From Isoperla grammatica (taxonomy: Eukaryota > Arthropoda > Insecta > Plecoptera > Perlodidae): a DNA stretch of 64,000 nucleotides. Shown here piece by piece: positions 1 through 11,651 of this stretch. Within the stretch, counting starts at the first letter, position 1, and every line of letters starts with the position of its first letter. Under the pieces are notes generated by a model. It saw only the letters and a list, made by a program, of their open reading frames with translations. It was not told the DNA's origin and searched no databases. The DNA lies in contig OX246743.1 in assembly GCA_945910005.1 (NCBI GenBank), positions 44,736,736-44,800,735 on the forward strand, read 5' to 3'. The position numbers and the translations under genes were made by a program.

Positions 1-3000
1 TGCGACAACTATCCTGCAATTACAGATCGAAATTAGTAGCCGGGTGCACCTAATCTAATCCTGCTTTGATTTAATGCGCATGACCATGGATTGGCGTCGC
101 GATACTTCTCATTGTGTCTTGAGCAACTACTTCCGTATCAATCTACGACTGCGCGTATCGCGGGTTAACTCTGCTAATGCACAACCTGCTGTTTTATTCA
201 CAGCCATATGAGCCACCCTGAATATTAGTTATACCTATAGAGATACATCTTATTAGAATTAATTTTCTTTAAATTTACCATTAATTATTACAAATTTAGT
301 ATTTTGTACCATCTGTTATTTCTTTTCACCAACACCTTAAATCTGAGGGGGTTTCTTGCACTTATAATGAAAATTATGTGTAGACATTTCAACGGGAAAA
401 CCTAATTTTTTGAAAAATTAGTATTTTGTAGCGTTTTCACCGATTTAGCACCTAAAACGTTAAAAAACATATCTCTGTAGTTATGCCTTAAACACGAATA
501 AAATATCGGTTAAATTAAGTGTCCAAGTGAGGAGCGCGCATCACCTGTGACGTCACCAGCTGGTATGGTAGCCTATAAATCCTATTGTAATCCCGAGTAC
601 GTATGGTATTGTACGTAAGAAGCCAAGGACGTGCGTGAAAGTACTTTAATCCATGTCGCCGCTCTTCAGTCCTCTCATAACCTTGACTGATCACGTGACT
701 TCAATCTCAGTTAGACAGCTGACTTGAAGCCGTGATTTATTTCATATTGATAATCGTCCACTGATCGTATCGTACTCATGTCTTGTAGCTGTCCCAAGGT
801 GGTCATTTCGCTAGGAAATATTGACTAATTTATTTCACGTATGCGATTATCTACAATCTTCTGTTATTCCATTCTGGATGAATGAAAACGAAGTATGGAA
901 CCATAAATCATGACAGTGTTTTTGAGAATCGATTTCCTAAAGTGTAGGACATGTATACACAAACAGATGTTCTGCAAGTTTAGATCAGTAAAAAACTAGT
1001 TTGTTGAGACTTTTTATGTATTTATAAATAATCAACAATCTATTCATATTAATACTTGGATTTCTTTTTTAATAATCTTCCCAAATTTTGAGATTAAGTT
1101 TTAGTGCCACAAGAGCAAGTCTTTGTTGTTTTTAACAAACACATTAGATGTGGCAATTATAACTTATGTGCCTTTATATAACATTTTAAATTAACAAGAT
1201 GTATTTTCTAGAAACTCAGGAAACGGATGGAATGTTAGCCGACAATATAGGCCGACGAGGGTATGTCTGATAGTCTGATAGTCTGATAGGGAGGGTCGCC
1301 CAACCCATCGCCTTCCGAATAATTGCCCCACAACCTGTTGATTAATGTTTTCTCTAGCAGCAATATCAGAATCCAGTCCATGCAACATTGTGTAAATCAC
1401 TATCAGACAAGTAAAGCGAACACAACATGGAATGTGTGTGTTACTTGTGCTGAGTAGTTGCTTTATGCGGGAGTTGACAGCTGCTGGGTTGTATAGACGT
1501 GTCTAGGTCATACGGTACCGCCGGTATTCAACTAATTGAAACTGATCTAAGCACTTGCCAATCACCGTTTGATTGGACATGTGGAAAAATGTTTTTTGGT
1601 TACGAGGCGAGGGTAAAATAGTTGAACAAACTATAGGCATGATGAAACTACGTAGAAACGATAAATCATTTAAATAAACACATTAATTTTATAGTCATTG
1701 TCTACCCACTCAACTATAAGCACTGATTTTTACTGTGGGACATAAAACAACGTAAGTTAATAGTTCATGTGGTGACATTTAAAACAGCTGGAGGGGAGTG
1801 AAAGGTTTCTATAGCTAGCTAAGGTATGCCCGTATGACCGTGTAGCAATATACATACCGCTGAATAATAACGCACAGCTGGCATTTCTTACTTATCCATT
1901 ACTTTGCATACATCAATCATAAATATTACGAATCTGCAAATCAGTTGAAGCGTTTTTCCACATTGTTAAGTTATTTAGTAATAATAACCCGGGGTAAAAT
2001 TAGATTAGATCAGTGATGACTCTGCCTGTCGTAAGACGCAAATAAAAGAGGTTCTCCCATTCCGCCCTTCAAATCTATTCATCCTTTACTTGTCTCTTTC
2101 TCAGCCCCTCTCCGTTTGTTCCGGGATACAATTGTCCAAGATAGCTCTGCCGGTCGTAAGAGACGAAAAAGCGGGTGTTAAAAGATATTGAGGTTGAGCA
2201 CGTCGTTAAAACATACAAATTAAAGACGCGAATACAAAACTAATGGGTTCCATTTGAATTTCCCATTTTGGTGAGATCAATGCACGGCTTAGTGCACATT
2301 ATAGTCTTACCAACAACAATCAATAACTCTTTTAATCATAGCCATAGTAGTACCAACACATGACAAGTATGGCCATCAGTGACAAGTGCCCAGTTACCAG
2401 TGACTTAAACACTCAAATATAATTATACTTATTGCAATAAAACACGTCAACATTTATTAATATACATTTATTGTACTATTATAATCATTCTTAACACAAA
2501 AAGCGTAATGTTTAATATAAATTAGTTCATAAACCTAACGAGTCAGCCTAAAACAATTCTTCACTCATATTCATAACACTCTCTTATGTAATATAATTAG
2601 ATCTCTGTCTAGGTAATTGGATATAGGAAATTACAGTAGACTACATTTGAAAACTAATGTTATTACAGTAATTAAGGTGATATGGTCCGAAGAGTTTTAA
2701 AAATCTTTCATTATGCAACGTTTCATTTCAAGTACCATACTAGTACATAACGGTACATAATATGTGCAACAGAATTATGTTTGTAGACGTAATGTCAACA
2801 CGAAGTTCATGTAGAAGAAACCCTTACAGTAATGTATCGACTCACAATCGTGGTAGGTATAGTTTATTTAAAATAATGAAGAAATTACCAAATCGTCCAC
2901 TTTCCAGAACAAACTTATTTTGATTTGATTTCAATTAATAATTTTTTGGAAATAAATTAATATTGATTAGATGAAAATCAAATGTACCATCGTCACTGTA

Positions 3001-3318
3001 TATCATTGCTACATATGATATTTTACTTACAAATTACAATTCGTATAAATACCCGGTCACGGACGTTTGCACGAACTACTTTGTAAATTGGCCACAACTC
3101 AGGAAGTTAAAAACCACATCAATTAACGAAAACCAAGCACAAATCTACAGCAATATGTGTGTAAATCACTTCCGTGTCCATGAATAACACGTAGAAACAG
3201 TTATACTGTGGTCAAGCCAAATTAAGTAGAGCTATATACACAATTATAATAATATAGTCTTATACAGTTAACAGAATATAGAATATAGTTTATCAGTTCT
3301 CGAAGTTAATTGTTTCGA
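1..3318. other. AT-rich intergenic DNA, no gene seen
   Basis: No open frame in this stretch has splice signals or protein-like composition. Small items are a threefold TCTGATAG repeat near 1267-1291 and two short pieces near 2018 and 2140 (CTCTGCC-GTCGTAAGA). Those pieces match, in reverse, the ends of the dispersed repeat described at 47271. The stretch lies downstream of the minus-strand four-pass gene. Confidence 0.6.
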
Positions 3319-3324
3319 TTTATT
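3319..3324 (-). terminator. Candidate poly(A) signal of the minus-strand four-pass gene
   Basis: On the minus strand this reads AATAAA, about 440 bases after the stop codon at 3760-3762. It is the nearest good match I noticed in the expected direction. AT-rich sequence produces this hexamer by chance, so the call is tentative. Confidence 0.3.
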
Positions 3325-3650
3325 CTAAATCATGCATGCATGCATTTACTTGTAAAACTAACAGCTATACAATGCTGAGCCTTCTGCTCTGTAGTTGAAC
3401 CTGAAGCTTGATCCTGTCAGCTTTGTAAAGTGTGATTCACGTATGAATCCCTCTTCTGTATGTTGTACTTCCATTCAACAATGGACAACCTGATGCTTTG
3501 AGGCGTAGTTAAGTTGCCCAAGAGACAATAAGACCACATTCAAAGCCTCCTTAGCTCGGCTTCTCCAGTTTAGCTCAACTCAATGATGTTTTAACCAATA
3601 TAATCACGTGAAGTCTTCACTGGTGGTTGAACCGTGACTGAGCTAAACTT

Positions 3651-3806
3651 CAAGTAACCATGGCAACGACTGTTACACCTTGAATCCCTCTGCACAGTGC
3701 TGCACCCTGTTGTCGGGCGACAGGTATAATAAACTCCAAGTAACCATGGCAACGAGCTATTATAGCGTGAATCCCTCTGCACAGTGCTGCACTCTGTTGT
3801 CGGGCG
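3651..3806 (-). repeat. Tandem duplication of the 3' end of the four-pass gene
   Basis: Two copies about 86 bp apart (3651-3719 and 3737-3806) share CAAGTAACCATGGCAACGA and TGAATCCCTCTGCACAGTGC. On the minus strand the upstream copy is the end of the last coding exon plus its stop. The downstream copy repeats the last codons (PDNRVQHCAEGF, then KV and a stop instead of TL and a stop) inside the 3' UTR. The divergent endings show that the copies are not brand new. A transcript reaching the second copy would gain nothing unless splicing or readthrough intervened. Confidence 0.8.
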
Positions 3807-3992
3807 GCGGATACCGGCAGCAGTGAGAGGACACCAGCCCCAAGGCCGCTAGTAGCAGGGATAGCACGGATATACCGCACACGGCGCCCCCTGATAGGTC
3901 AGCGAGGGGTGACCCTGGCTTGGGTCGTAAGGTCACAATTGTGACCAGTGCAGATGCGGTGAGGACGCTGAATAGCGACAGAATGACATAAC
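3760..3992 (-). CDS. Four-pass membrane protein (Sanpodo-like candidate), last coding exon (TM3, TM4, C-terminus)
   Basis: The exon begins after a clear acceptor (TTTTGTTCCCAG) and completes the split Gly codon left by the previous exon (phase 1). It encodes residues 373-449: TM3 about 373-394, a short Pro/Gly loop, TM4 about 409-428, then a short tail with HCC, YPPPDNRVQ and a terminal GFTL before the stop at 3760-3762. A short Cys-rich tail after four hydrophobic segments puts both termini in the cytoplasm by the usual topology rule. Its 3' end is partly duplicated downstream at 3651. Confidence 0.88.
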
Positions 3993-4084
3993 CTGGGAAC
4001 AAAATATGTTTCCATTAGATTGACGTAATATAGAGAAAGAACATTGTTAGAGAAATACAATCTATGCCAGTCTTCGTCTATGGT

Positions 4085-4800
4085 ACGTTTACTGCTACTG
4101 CTACTGCTATACTACGGCTATCCTATGTTTACTGCTACTGCTACTGCTACTGCCATACTGCTACTGCTATGCTACGGCTATCCTACTGATACTGCTACTG
4201 CTATAGTGCTACTGCTATGCTACGGCTATACTGCTACTGCTATGCTCCTGCTATACTGCTACTGCTATACTGCTACTGCTATGCTACGGCTATACTGCTA
4301 CTGCTATGCTCCTGCTATACTGCTACATGCTATACTGCTACTGCTATGCTACGGCTATACTGCTACTGCTATGCTACGGCTATACTGCTACTGCTATGCT
4401 CCTGCTATACTGCTACATGCTATACTGCTACTGCTATGCTACGGCTATACTGCTACATGCTATACTGCTACTGCTATGCTACGGCTATACTGCTACTGCT
4501 ATGCTACGGCTATACTGCTACTGCTATGCTCCTGCTATACTGCTACATGCTATACTGCTACTGCTATGCTACGGCTATACTGCTACTGCTATGCTACGGC
4601 TATACTGCTACTGCTATGCTCCTGCTATACTGCTACATGCTATACTGCTACTGCTATGCTACGGCTATACTGCTACTGCTATGCTACGGCTATACTGCTA
4701 CTGCTATGCTCCTGCTATACTGCTACATGCTATACTGCTACTGCTATACTGCTACATGATATACTGCTACTGCTACTGCTACTGCTACTGCTAGTCTGCT
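4085..4800. repeat. Compound microsatellite with 90-bp higher-order unit, in intron 3 of the four-pass gene
   Basis: About 700 bp built from ACTGCT, ATGCTACGGCT and CTCCTGCTATACTGCTAC blocks. CTCCTGCTATACTGC recurs at 4309, 4399, 4529, 4619 and 4709, mostly 90 bp apart, so a higher-order unit exists. Large parts are open in all three plus-strand frames, which is a repeat artefact and not a gene (Leu/Tyr/Cys/Ala only). The array ends 25 bp from the exon 3 donor. In the transcript it reads as AGCAGTAGCAGTATAGCAG-type sequence. Confidence 0.95.
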
Positions 4801-4824
4801 ACTAATACTGGTCTGGTTGCGTAC

Positions 4825-4945
4825 CTGAGACATAATTCCTGTTAGGCAGCCACTCCCAGCGCCGGGCCCTGAACCCCAGCCCTCCCAGCAGGAGGGAGGA
4901 GAAGCCAGACAGGAAGGCCAGATCGAGGTAGTACTTCCGGCCGTC
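4825..4945 (-). CDS. Four-pass membrane protein (Sanpodo-like candidate), exon 3 (TM2)
   Basis: A strong acceptor (GTGTTGTTGCAG) precedes the codon for Asp333. The exon encodes DGRKYYLDLAFLSGFSSLLL and onward through residue 372, with TM2 at about 338-358 followed by a basic and Trp-rich stretch (RARRWEW). It ends in phase 1 at a TCAG/GTACGC donor. Length is 121 bp. Phases on both sides match the neighbouring exons. The compound microsatellite lies immediately downstream in the intron. Confidence 0.88.
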
Positions 4946-6398
4946 CTGCAACAACACACAAACACAAGGGGTCACTGGGTGCACGGGTGGGTAGGGTCGA
5001 CACATGTGGTACATCAACAGTATCTCCTGGGCAGTGAACACACAACACTTCCATCGGACAAGCGGTCACTATCTGGGTGAGTCACTTGTTGTACTTAAGC
5101 ATCCAACAAGTGGTCACTGGGTGAGTCTGTTATTGTACTTGTTAGGGTAAAGCACTGTCAAGGTCCTCTCAGCGGGGGCTCGTCAAATCAAAGATATTGG
5201 GATGTACTATAGAGGTAGTAAGACTGCATGACGTATTGGCACTGCTCCCGTGAAGGCCGCCATTGATATAGTATTTACATGTTTGAGTAGTTGAGTGGTA
5301 CTAAGTGGACCAACATGTAGGGTTTTAATGTTTAAAACTAAAACGAGAAAATAAAAATGTTTTTACCTTAATGCATGTAGTTTGCAAATAAAATCGCACA
5401 CATAAATACGGGGTTAAATTTACATTTGATTTCTACCGTCACCCGCCGCTTTGGAGTGCTAAAACCTTGCATCGAACTCTCCAGTAAAATAGTATCGCAA
5501 ACATTTCCAGTGTGAACAATCACACGTTATTCAAACGGGAGAAAACCGGGAACAACAAATAAATTGATTTCTCAATACATAATATGATGGCCCAAAAAGG
5601 TACACTTACAACTTAGACATTAGTCTTTGATTTTTTACTGTAATTTCAAATTCGGATAACTTGTTTTTACCGAGACAACCAACAATAAAGTTCTTCGAAA
5701 TTATACTAATACGTCTTTTGTGGCTCCTAATTGTTCAATAATGCCAGTACTTGATCAAGTGCAATTTAGCCACCATCTCTGAGTCGCCATCTTTTATGTA
5801 TTGGATATAATTAAATGTAAGAGTTGAGAGCGCACATAATTATGGTGCCAATCGCCGTTTACTTAAATTAACTGTAATCATTTGGTAATTGGTGAAGTCA
5901 ATGAACAACGCTTCATAGATAATTCTCTAATCGAGAAGATGTTGTCTAGACACAAGGGCCCAGTGTGTAACAATTATCAACACGTTTTATGGTGCATTTT
6001 GGCAATGTTGGTTCTCGCCGTAATCACACGTTACACGCGAGGTGAGGGGTCACGTGGTAAATCACAGAATCCCCCTATCCTGCAGTAGAGATGTTGCCAA
6101 GTTGCAATTATTCCACTCTCACAGTCAGCGGGGGGCTCGTCCACCGGTTGTGTTGCCAACGTTCAGAAATTCTTCGCGATAATTCAAAACCAGCACGATT
6201 TTGTTGGTATGCGTGCGAGAAAAGGTGTTCTTTTTTGTATTATAAAGAAAAGGTAATAAATATAATAAAATAACCAATCATTAGATAAATCCTAATGAGT
6301 GGTAGGTAAAGGTAACTATTTATTTGTGTGAAAACAAAAAAAAAACAGCCGCGAATGGGTGGCTTAGGCTTAGGGTGTAAACTACTGTAGTTACTCAC

Positions 6399-6560
6399 CA
6401 GAGAGAGCTGATAGAGGCCCAGCACGCAGGTGATAAGGCCGCACATGCCCAGCAAGATGGCGGCCGCACCGAGGGTCACTTTGGGCGGTGTCTGGTAGGG
6501 GGTGGACATCCAGGAGGTCTTGGATATAGACTCGTCCACGGGGCACATGGGCGAAGGGAC
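6399..6560 (-). CDS. Four-pass membrane protein (Sanpodo-like candidate), exon 2 (TM1)
   Basis: A 162-bp symmetric phase-0 exon between TACTTACTAG and the donor CTCTG/GTGAGTAA. It encodes residues 279-332: a short VPSPMCPVDES linker, then TM1 at about 306-328 (VTLGAAAILLGMCGLITCVL). An internal Met could serve as a start in a shorter isoform that lacks the long N-terminal domain. I prefer the joined model because both junctions are in phase and exon 1 has its own supported start. Confidence 0.87.
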
Positions 6561-6764
6561 CTAGTAAGTAGGAAGTAAAATCTTTACTTTACAAACTCCT
6601 TAGATTACATTTACAGTCAGGAATTGGAATAATGTCAACTAATATACTAACTAAGTACTAATAAATAATGAAAAGTAGAAACAAACGTGTTGATCGCAGC
6701 CGTTAGATCTCATTTTCTACAGAGAACAACCACTCCGTTCATCATCCATCTCTTCTCTCTCACC

Positions 6765-7009
6765 ACGTTTATCAAGCGGACTGGGTTCGGACTGACTTCA
6801 GTACGCACCGAGTTCGGAACCCGTTTAGCAAGCATACTTCAATCCGGACTCCTACTATTAGACCCTATCCCTGTCCTAATAAACCGTGCTAGATCGGCTT
6901 CTTAACAGAACTGAAATAAGCTCGAGCTGAGGTGTTTATCAGTCGAACTCGGTGCGCACTAAACTCGGCTCGCACCGCCAAGTGCGAGCCCAGTCCGCTT
7001 GATAAACGT
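6765..7009. mobile_element. MITE-like element with about 26-bp inverted ends, in intron 1 of the four-pass gene
   Basis: The left end ACGTTTATCAAGCGGACTGG is the exact inverse of the right end CCAGTCCGCTTGATAAACGT. Inner segments (GCACCGAGTTCGG and the inverse near 6947) also pair, so the unit can fold back over much of its 245 bp. No coding capacity is seen. I could not define a target-site duplication with certainty. Confidence 0.75.
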
Positions 7010-8315
7010 AGTGATAGTTTGTACTCTGAGCAAACGTTGTTCTTTTCTTTTGAACTACGGTTTTATCTATTTCGGTTAAAACATTTCACATTTATTGTGT
7101 GTAATATGACTAATTATTGTTATGCTAAACAATTAATTTATAATCGTTAATGCTTGAAAGAATATTGTTAACACATTTATAGTTATTTATAGTTATCACT
7201 CATATTTTGAAAGTTAACTGCTTCCCTGCAATTTTTGAACTCTTATTAATCCGGAACGCGATTTTCCGCGCTCATCAATGAAAGCAAATACCTTAATAGG
7301 AATAGCTTGTATTTGATGAAAGTCTATGTCGTGAAGCCACGAGCTAGTGACATGACACACTGCCCAAGTGACATAACACGAGGGTAGTAATCAAGAAGGC
7401 CGTGTGTTAGCGTCACGGTGTGGTGTGCACGCGCCTCGTACCTACCGTGTGCAACGTGCATGAAGTGTGAGGAATAGCATTGGATGCACAGTTGGACACA
7501 GTCGAGCAACTGTCACACGTCACACGCAGCTATTTAGGCAGGGTGGGGGATAAAAGGGGGAGGGGGTCACTTTTCTCTTATAAAGGAGATATTTACAAGA
7601 TATTATTTCTTAATTTACTTATTTATATATGTATCTAATGATTCATTGACATTGTATCTATTTAGTTTATTTATTTATGTATTTATTCACGCATTTAATT
7701 AATCAATTAATTAATTACAAACATGTATTTATTAGAATCGAACCTCCAGTAGACCCAAGATGTGCGATGATGATTGAGGTGGGGGTGGTGGGGGTAAAGG
7801 CAATGTGATGGGGTGGTGCGCCTGCATATAAAGTTACCTCTCCCAAATTTGTATTTCACTTTATTGGGTCATACAAAATGACGAACGGTATTTATTTTCA
7901 TCTTAAATTAAATAAACCATGTCGTTTCACAAAATATCTGCCCACCGCAGCCCTCACGTAGCTACTGATATTGGTTACAACCTCACACCAACAGCTGTCG
8001 AGAACAAGAAAATCAATGGAAGGTATTTAAAGTCGCGCGTTAACATCTGTTTCCTCCCCTCCCTCTTCCATTCAATTCAAACCCTCGCGGTGTTGAGTGG
8101 TTTTGATTTTGTTGATTAAATCAGTGTTTCAACGGTCATTTCTACACATTAGTTAACTAACGGTGCAGTGTATAAACAATGCGTAAACAATGCATAAACA
8201 ATGCATTCACAATGAATTACCGGGGTAGATATTTTATTTCAAAAGAAATCACGATTGCGTGATTAAATCAGATTTATGAAAATTCTAACTACATCCTGTT
8301 GAACAGGGCACGTAC

Positions 8316-9149
8316 AATTAAGGGGGGCTGGGAGGGTGAATCCCCTTCAGCCGGTGATGCTGAGTCACCGCCTACCTTGCTGTAAAGCGTGGGCGAGATG
8401 ACAGCCGTCCTATTGGGCGTCTGGAAGATGTTGCGTCGGCTGTGAGGCGTCGCGACGAGGCTGCTAGTGACGTCACCGTACCCCTTGGTCGGCGTCGACG
8501 TCCCGACGGGGCTGTAGTAGTTGAGCTGGCTCTTGGAGGGGGAGTGAACCCCCCTGAAGGCCGTTGCGTCACCGTACGAAGACGTCTGCAGAGGTTTCCG
8601 GGGGAGGTTGCGAGGGGGGAGGGGGATCTCGTTGACCTTGCGGAGAGACTTGGGCGACAAGGTCACGTTGAAGTGATCGTAGGTTGTCTTCCTCTGGGAG
8701 GTCGGGGATACCGTCTGGTTCAACTGATCGTAATGTGTTTTTCTCTGCGCTTTCGGCGACGTCGTCTGATTCAACTGATCGAAATTATGTCTCGTGGGCG
8801 AAACTATGATCGTGTGTCTCCGCTGTCTTTCGGGAGATATCGGAACGTTCCTCCGGTGTAAATTAGGCGATACGATAACTCTTCTCTGCACTTCGGGGGA
8901 TATTGGTTTATTCGGTTGGGGATGTTCGACGTATTTTATCGTCGCGTTGGCGCCAATGGGAGAATCACGTCTTCTGATTGGCTGGTTTGAAAAACTGTGT
9001 TCTTCTTGTTTCGCGAAATAGAAGTCTTCTGATTCGTTGGTTCGTACAATGTTGCCGTTGTTGCACTGTTCGTACTCGTACTGGTCGTATTGGTCGTACT
9101 GATTACAGTAGCCGTGGTTACTGTAACCGTCGCCTCTCGCGTACGCCAT
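8316..9149 (-). CDS. Four-pass membrane protein (Sanpodo-like candidate), exon 1 (cytoplasmic N-terminal domain)
   Basis: This is the first coding exon of a four-exon gene (9149..8316, 6560..6399, 4945..4825, 3992..3760) whose phases join to 449 codons plus stop. The ATG at 9149 follows an in-frame TGA at 9173-9171, supporting this start. Residues 1-278 are hydrophilic. First comes a Tyr/Asn/Gln-rich head (NQYDQYDQYEYEQ). Then come repeated Ser-Pro plus basic blocks (SPERQRR, SPKAQRK, SPTSQRK, SPKSLRK) alternating with YDQLNQT-type segments, which look like proline-directed kinase sites. The chosen donor is CTTATT/GTACGT; without splicing the frame stops eight codons later. A long cytoplasmic head, four membrane segments and a short tail fit the insect Notch-trafficking protein Sanpodo. 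However, the NPAF endocytic motif known from the fly protein is absent, so the family name is inference. Confidence 0.75.
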
Positions 9150-11651
9150 CTTTAAAGCACTGATCCCGTTTCAACCCTGTCTGCCTATCTGCACAGATTT
9201 CACGGGAAATCACTTACAGTACAGTACAAAGTCACAACTTTTAGGGATTAACTGGTGAAAGTGTGTCTTATTACCCCAAAACTTCAAATTATCAATAATT
9301 GTTTCCCAATATTCACCACAAATAATCTAGTCCACAAAATTTCCAAACAATATATTTTTAAATCACACTATTATTATTACGACTACGTGAAAGCTGCGCT
9401 CGCCCGATCTATTATTCAAATTACACAATTTACGAAAGAACAAATCATTCACAAACAATATGACACAATCTTACACAATTCTAACACGATTCCTTTACTA
9501 AACAAACACTCGTGAAAATGTGATGTAAACCAACAACTGAAGCGTAAACACAAACTCACGGTAACTTGTTTGTTATAGATCCACAATCAAATGTTCCTGC
9601 ATCAGCTTCACACGGAACCGTTAAATAGTTTTCCGTACAGATGCGTAGGAAAATACATTTAAACACACGCACAAATTAATCTAATATAAACACACGCATT
9701 AAAATATTAATTAATTAAAATATTTACACAAGAGAGTCTGGTAAAGTTTGTTCGGATGTGGACGACGTCTGCAGTGTCGACGCGTTTCTCCCGACGGACG
9801 CTGTTTAAATGCCGACGCGACGCGCGTGCCAGGGGGGGGGGGGGGTTTAAAGGGATCCTGCCGGCAGCTGGTAGATTCGTCCGTTACTACGACGCGTGCC
9901 AGCGATGGTACAGGCTTGCCGGTAGGTTGGTCACACTGCTGATAGGGGCGCATATGGGGGTCTGGATCCAGGGGGGACCAAACCACTACAATTACTTAAT
10001 TGCGGGGAAACAATGGATGTTTGTTAATTGGAATAACTGGGCTGTGAGGTAACAAATGATTTTCTTAATTAAAAATATTGTCATATTTATCCCTTATTGA
10101 TATTCGGGTTCTTATATCGCGTCGGGCTGAACTTCTTTATTCCGTTGATACATTTTATTTTAACTAAATTGTACAGCTTTATACTTAATTTGTAATAAAT
10201 ACAAGCTTTACTTATTTATGAAAATATGGTATTACTATAATACAAAAATTAGAATCTAAATCTTAAAATCTATGCTATTATATAGATTGACAATCCCGGT
10301 GCCATTTTTATTTATTTATTTATTTATTTATGTCGTATTCGGTTATAAACTGATTTATAAACTAGAACAATAAATTAAATAATAATTTTGTCTTAAATAT
10401 ATATGATTTTCTAAATTTGATATTATTTTATACCGTTATGTTTCTATTATCTTTGTGCAGCCCTGCCCCCGTGTTGTTGGCATGGAGATGTTCGGTCTGC
10501 TGGGGTGCTCGAAGCCCAACTGTAGACGCAGCTGGCTGGCTCGTTGACACAATGCGCGCGATTATATTGCAGGGGGGAGGGGGGTTCATAAGCCACTGCA
10601 GAACAAGATGTGCTATTCAAATGAAGCCACCGCCTTTTATAGGTGGAACCCTTTGACTTGTGGGGACGATAAGATTGCGCGGGAACAATGCGACGTTGTA
10701 AGACTGCTGACGATAAGGCAACGTTGCGCAACGTCGCTTGGGGACGCAGCGAGGCTTAGCGAGACGATAGTAACGTTCTGAGGGGTGTGACGTCATTTGC
10801 CGTCATAGCTACGAGGTACATAATACATGGGACATAATGTCCCCCATAGAAATCAGTTCTTGTAACTGAATGGGTAGACAAAATAATAAATACAAATACA
10901 AATTTATTTTTTATTTATTGTTATTTGGGTGAAAAAATATATTGTGAGAGAGAGAGGACAAAGAAAGTCAAAAATGTATTTTTCATAATAATAAAAACAT
11001 CCAATTAATATTAGAATTAAAGGGAAGTATTCTGTTTGGTAACTTTGTTCATCCTTCGGTGAGAACAGTGAGAAATTTCAGATACGTCGCCTTCATCCTG
11101 AGATCGGCAAAACCATCTCGTTAATTTTAATAAAAACTCGAATTTTATCATCACAAATTAAAAAAAGTTTTGCATTCAATCACGTATGGTACCTGTGTCA
11201 TTAATTTAGAACGATAATGCAATATATATCTATTAATCGCCATGATTACACTCCATATTCTCAATATTGAGTTAATTTGCATGTTTCCGTTTTTACACGA
11301 ACAATTCTCTTCGCTTGTGTTTTCATTTTTATTTTTAATTGCGTCTGGAACCGGAACCATTAAACATATCCCCTTACAACTCTTGAACATCGTGAACCAT
11401 AACTCATGCGTGATCACTGACTAGAACCGAAGCCATTGTGAGTTAGAGTTCCAATCACCGATTATGCAACAAACAGTTTGTATTGTAAGTTGGGGTTTAC
11501 GATATGTTTTTATCGAGAACATAACAAACGTTGTTGACAGTCGTAGGATGACAATGAGGGGACTGTTACTTTAACAACAACAATAATAATAATGATAATA
11601 AATAAAATTGCATTTACTCGCTATATACCCAACTCATTTACAAGAACTAAT
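9150..11651. promoter_or_regulatory. 5' flank of the four-pass gene; possible promoter region, no gene seen
   Basis: The flank holds a CpG-richer patch at about 9745-9970 with a 14-base G run (9832-9845) and a CAGCTG E-box near 9865. A second G/C-rich patch lies at 10540-10800 with GACGTCA near 10790. The rest is AT-rich. No TATA or initiator can be assigned, and an untranslated first exon may lie here. The open frames in the patches have no splice context. Confidence 0.3.

Noticed and set aside
4044..4805. Long plus-strand open frames of Leu/Tyr/Cys/Ala repeats
   Set aside because: Open only because the microsatellite contains no stop in these frames; it is intronic to a well-supported minus-strand gene.
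8442..8861. Plus-strand frame opposite exon 1 of the four-pass gene
   Set aside because: Antisense shadow; the minus strand has the supported start, repeats and splice donor.
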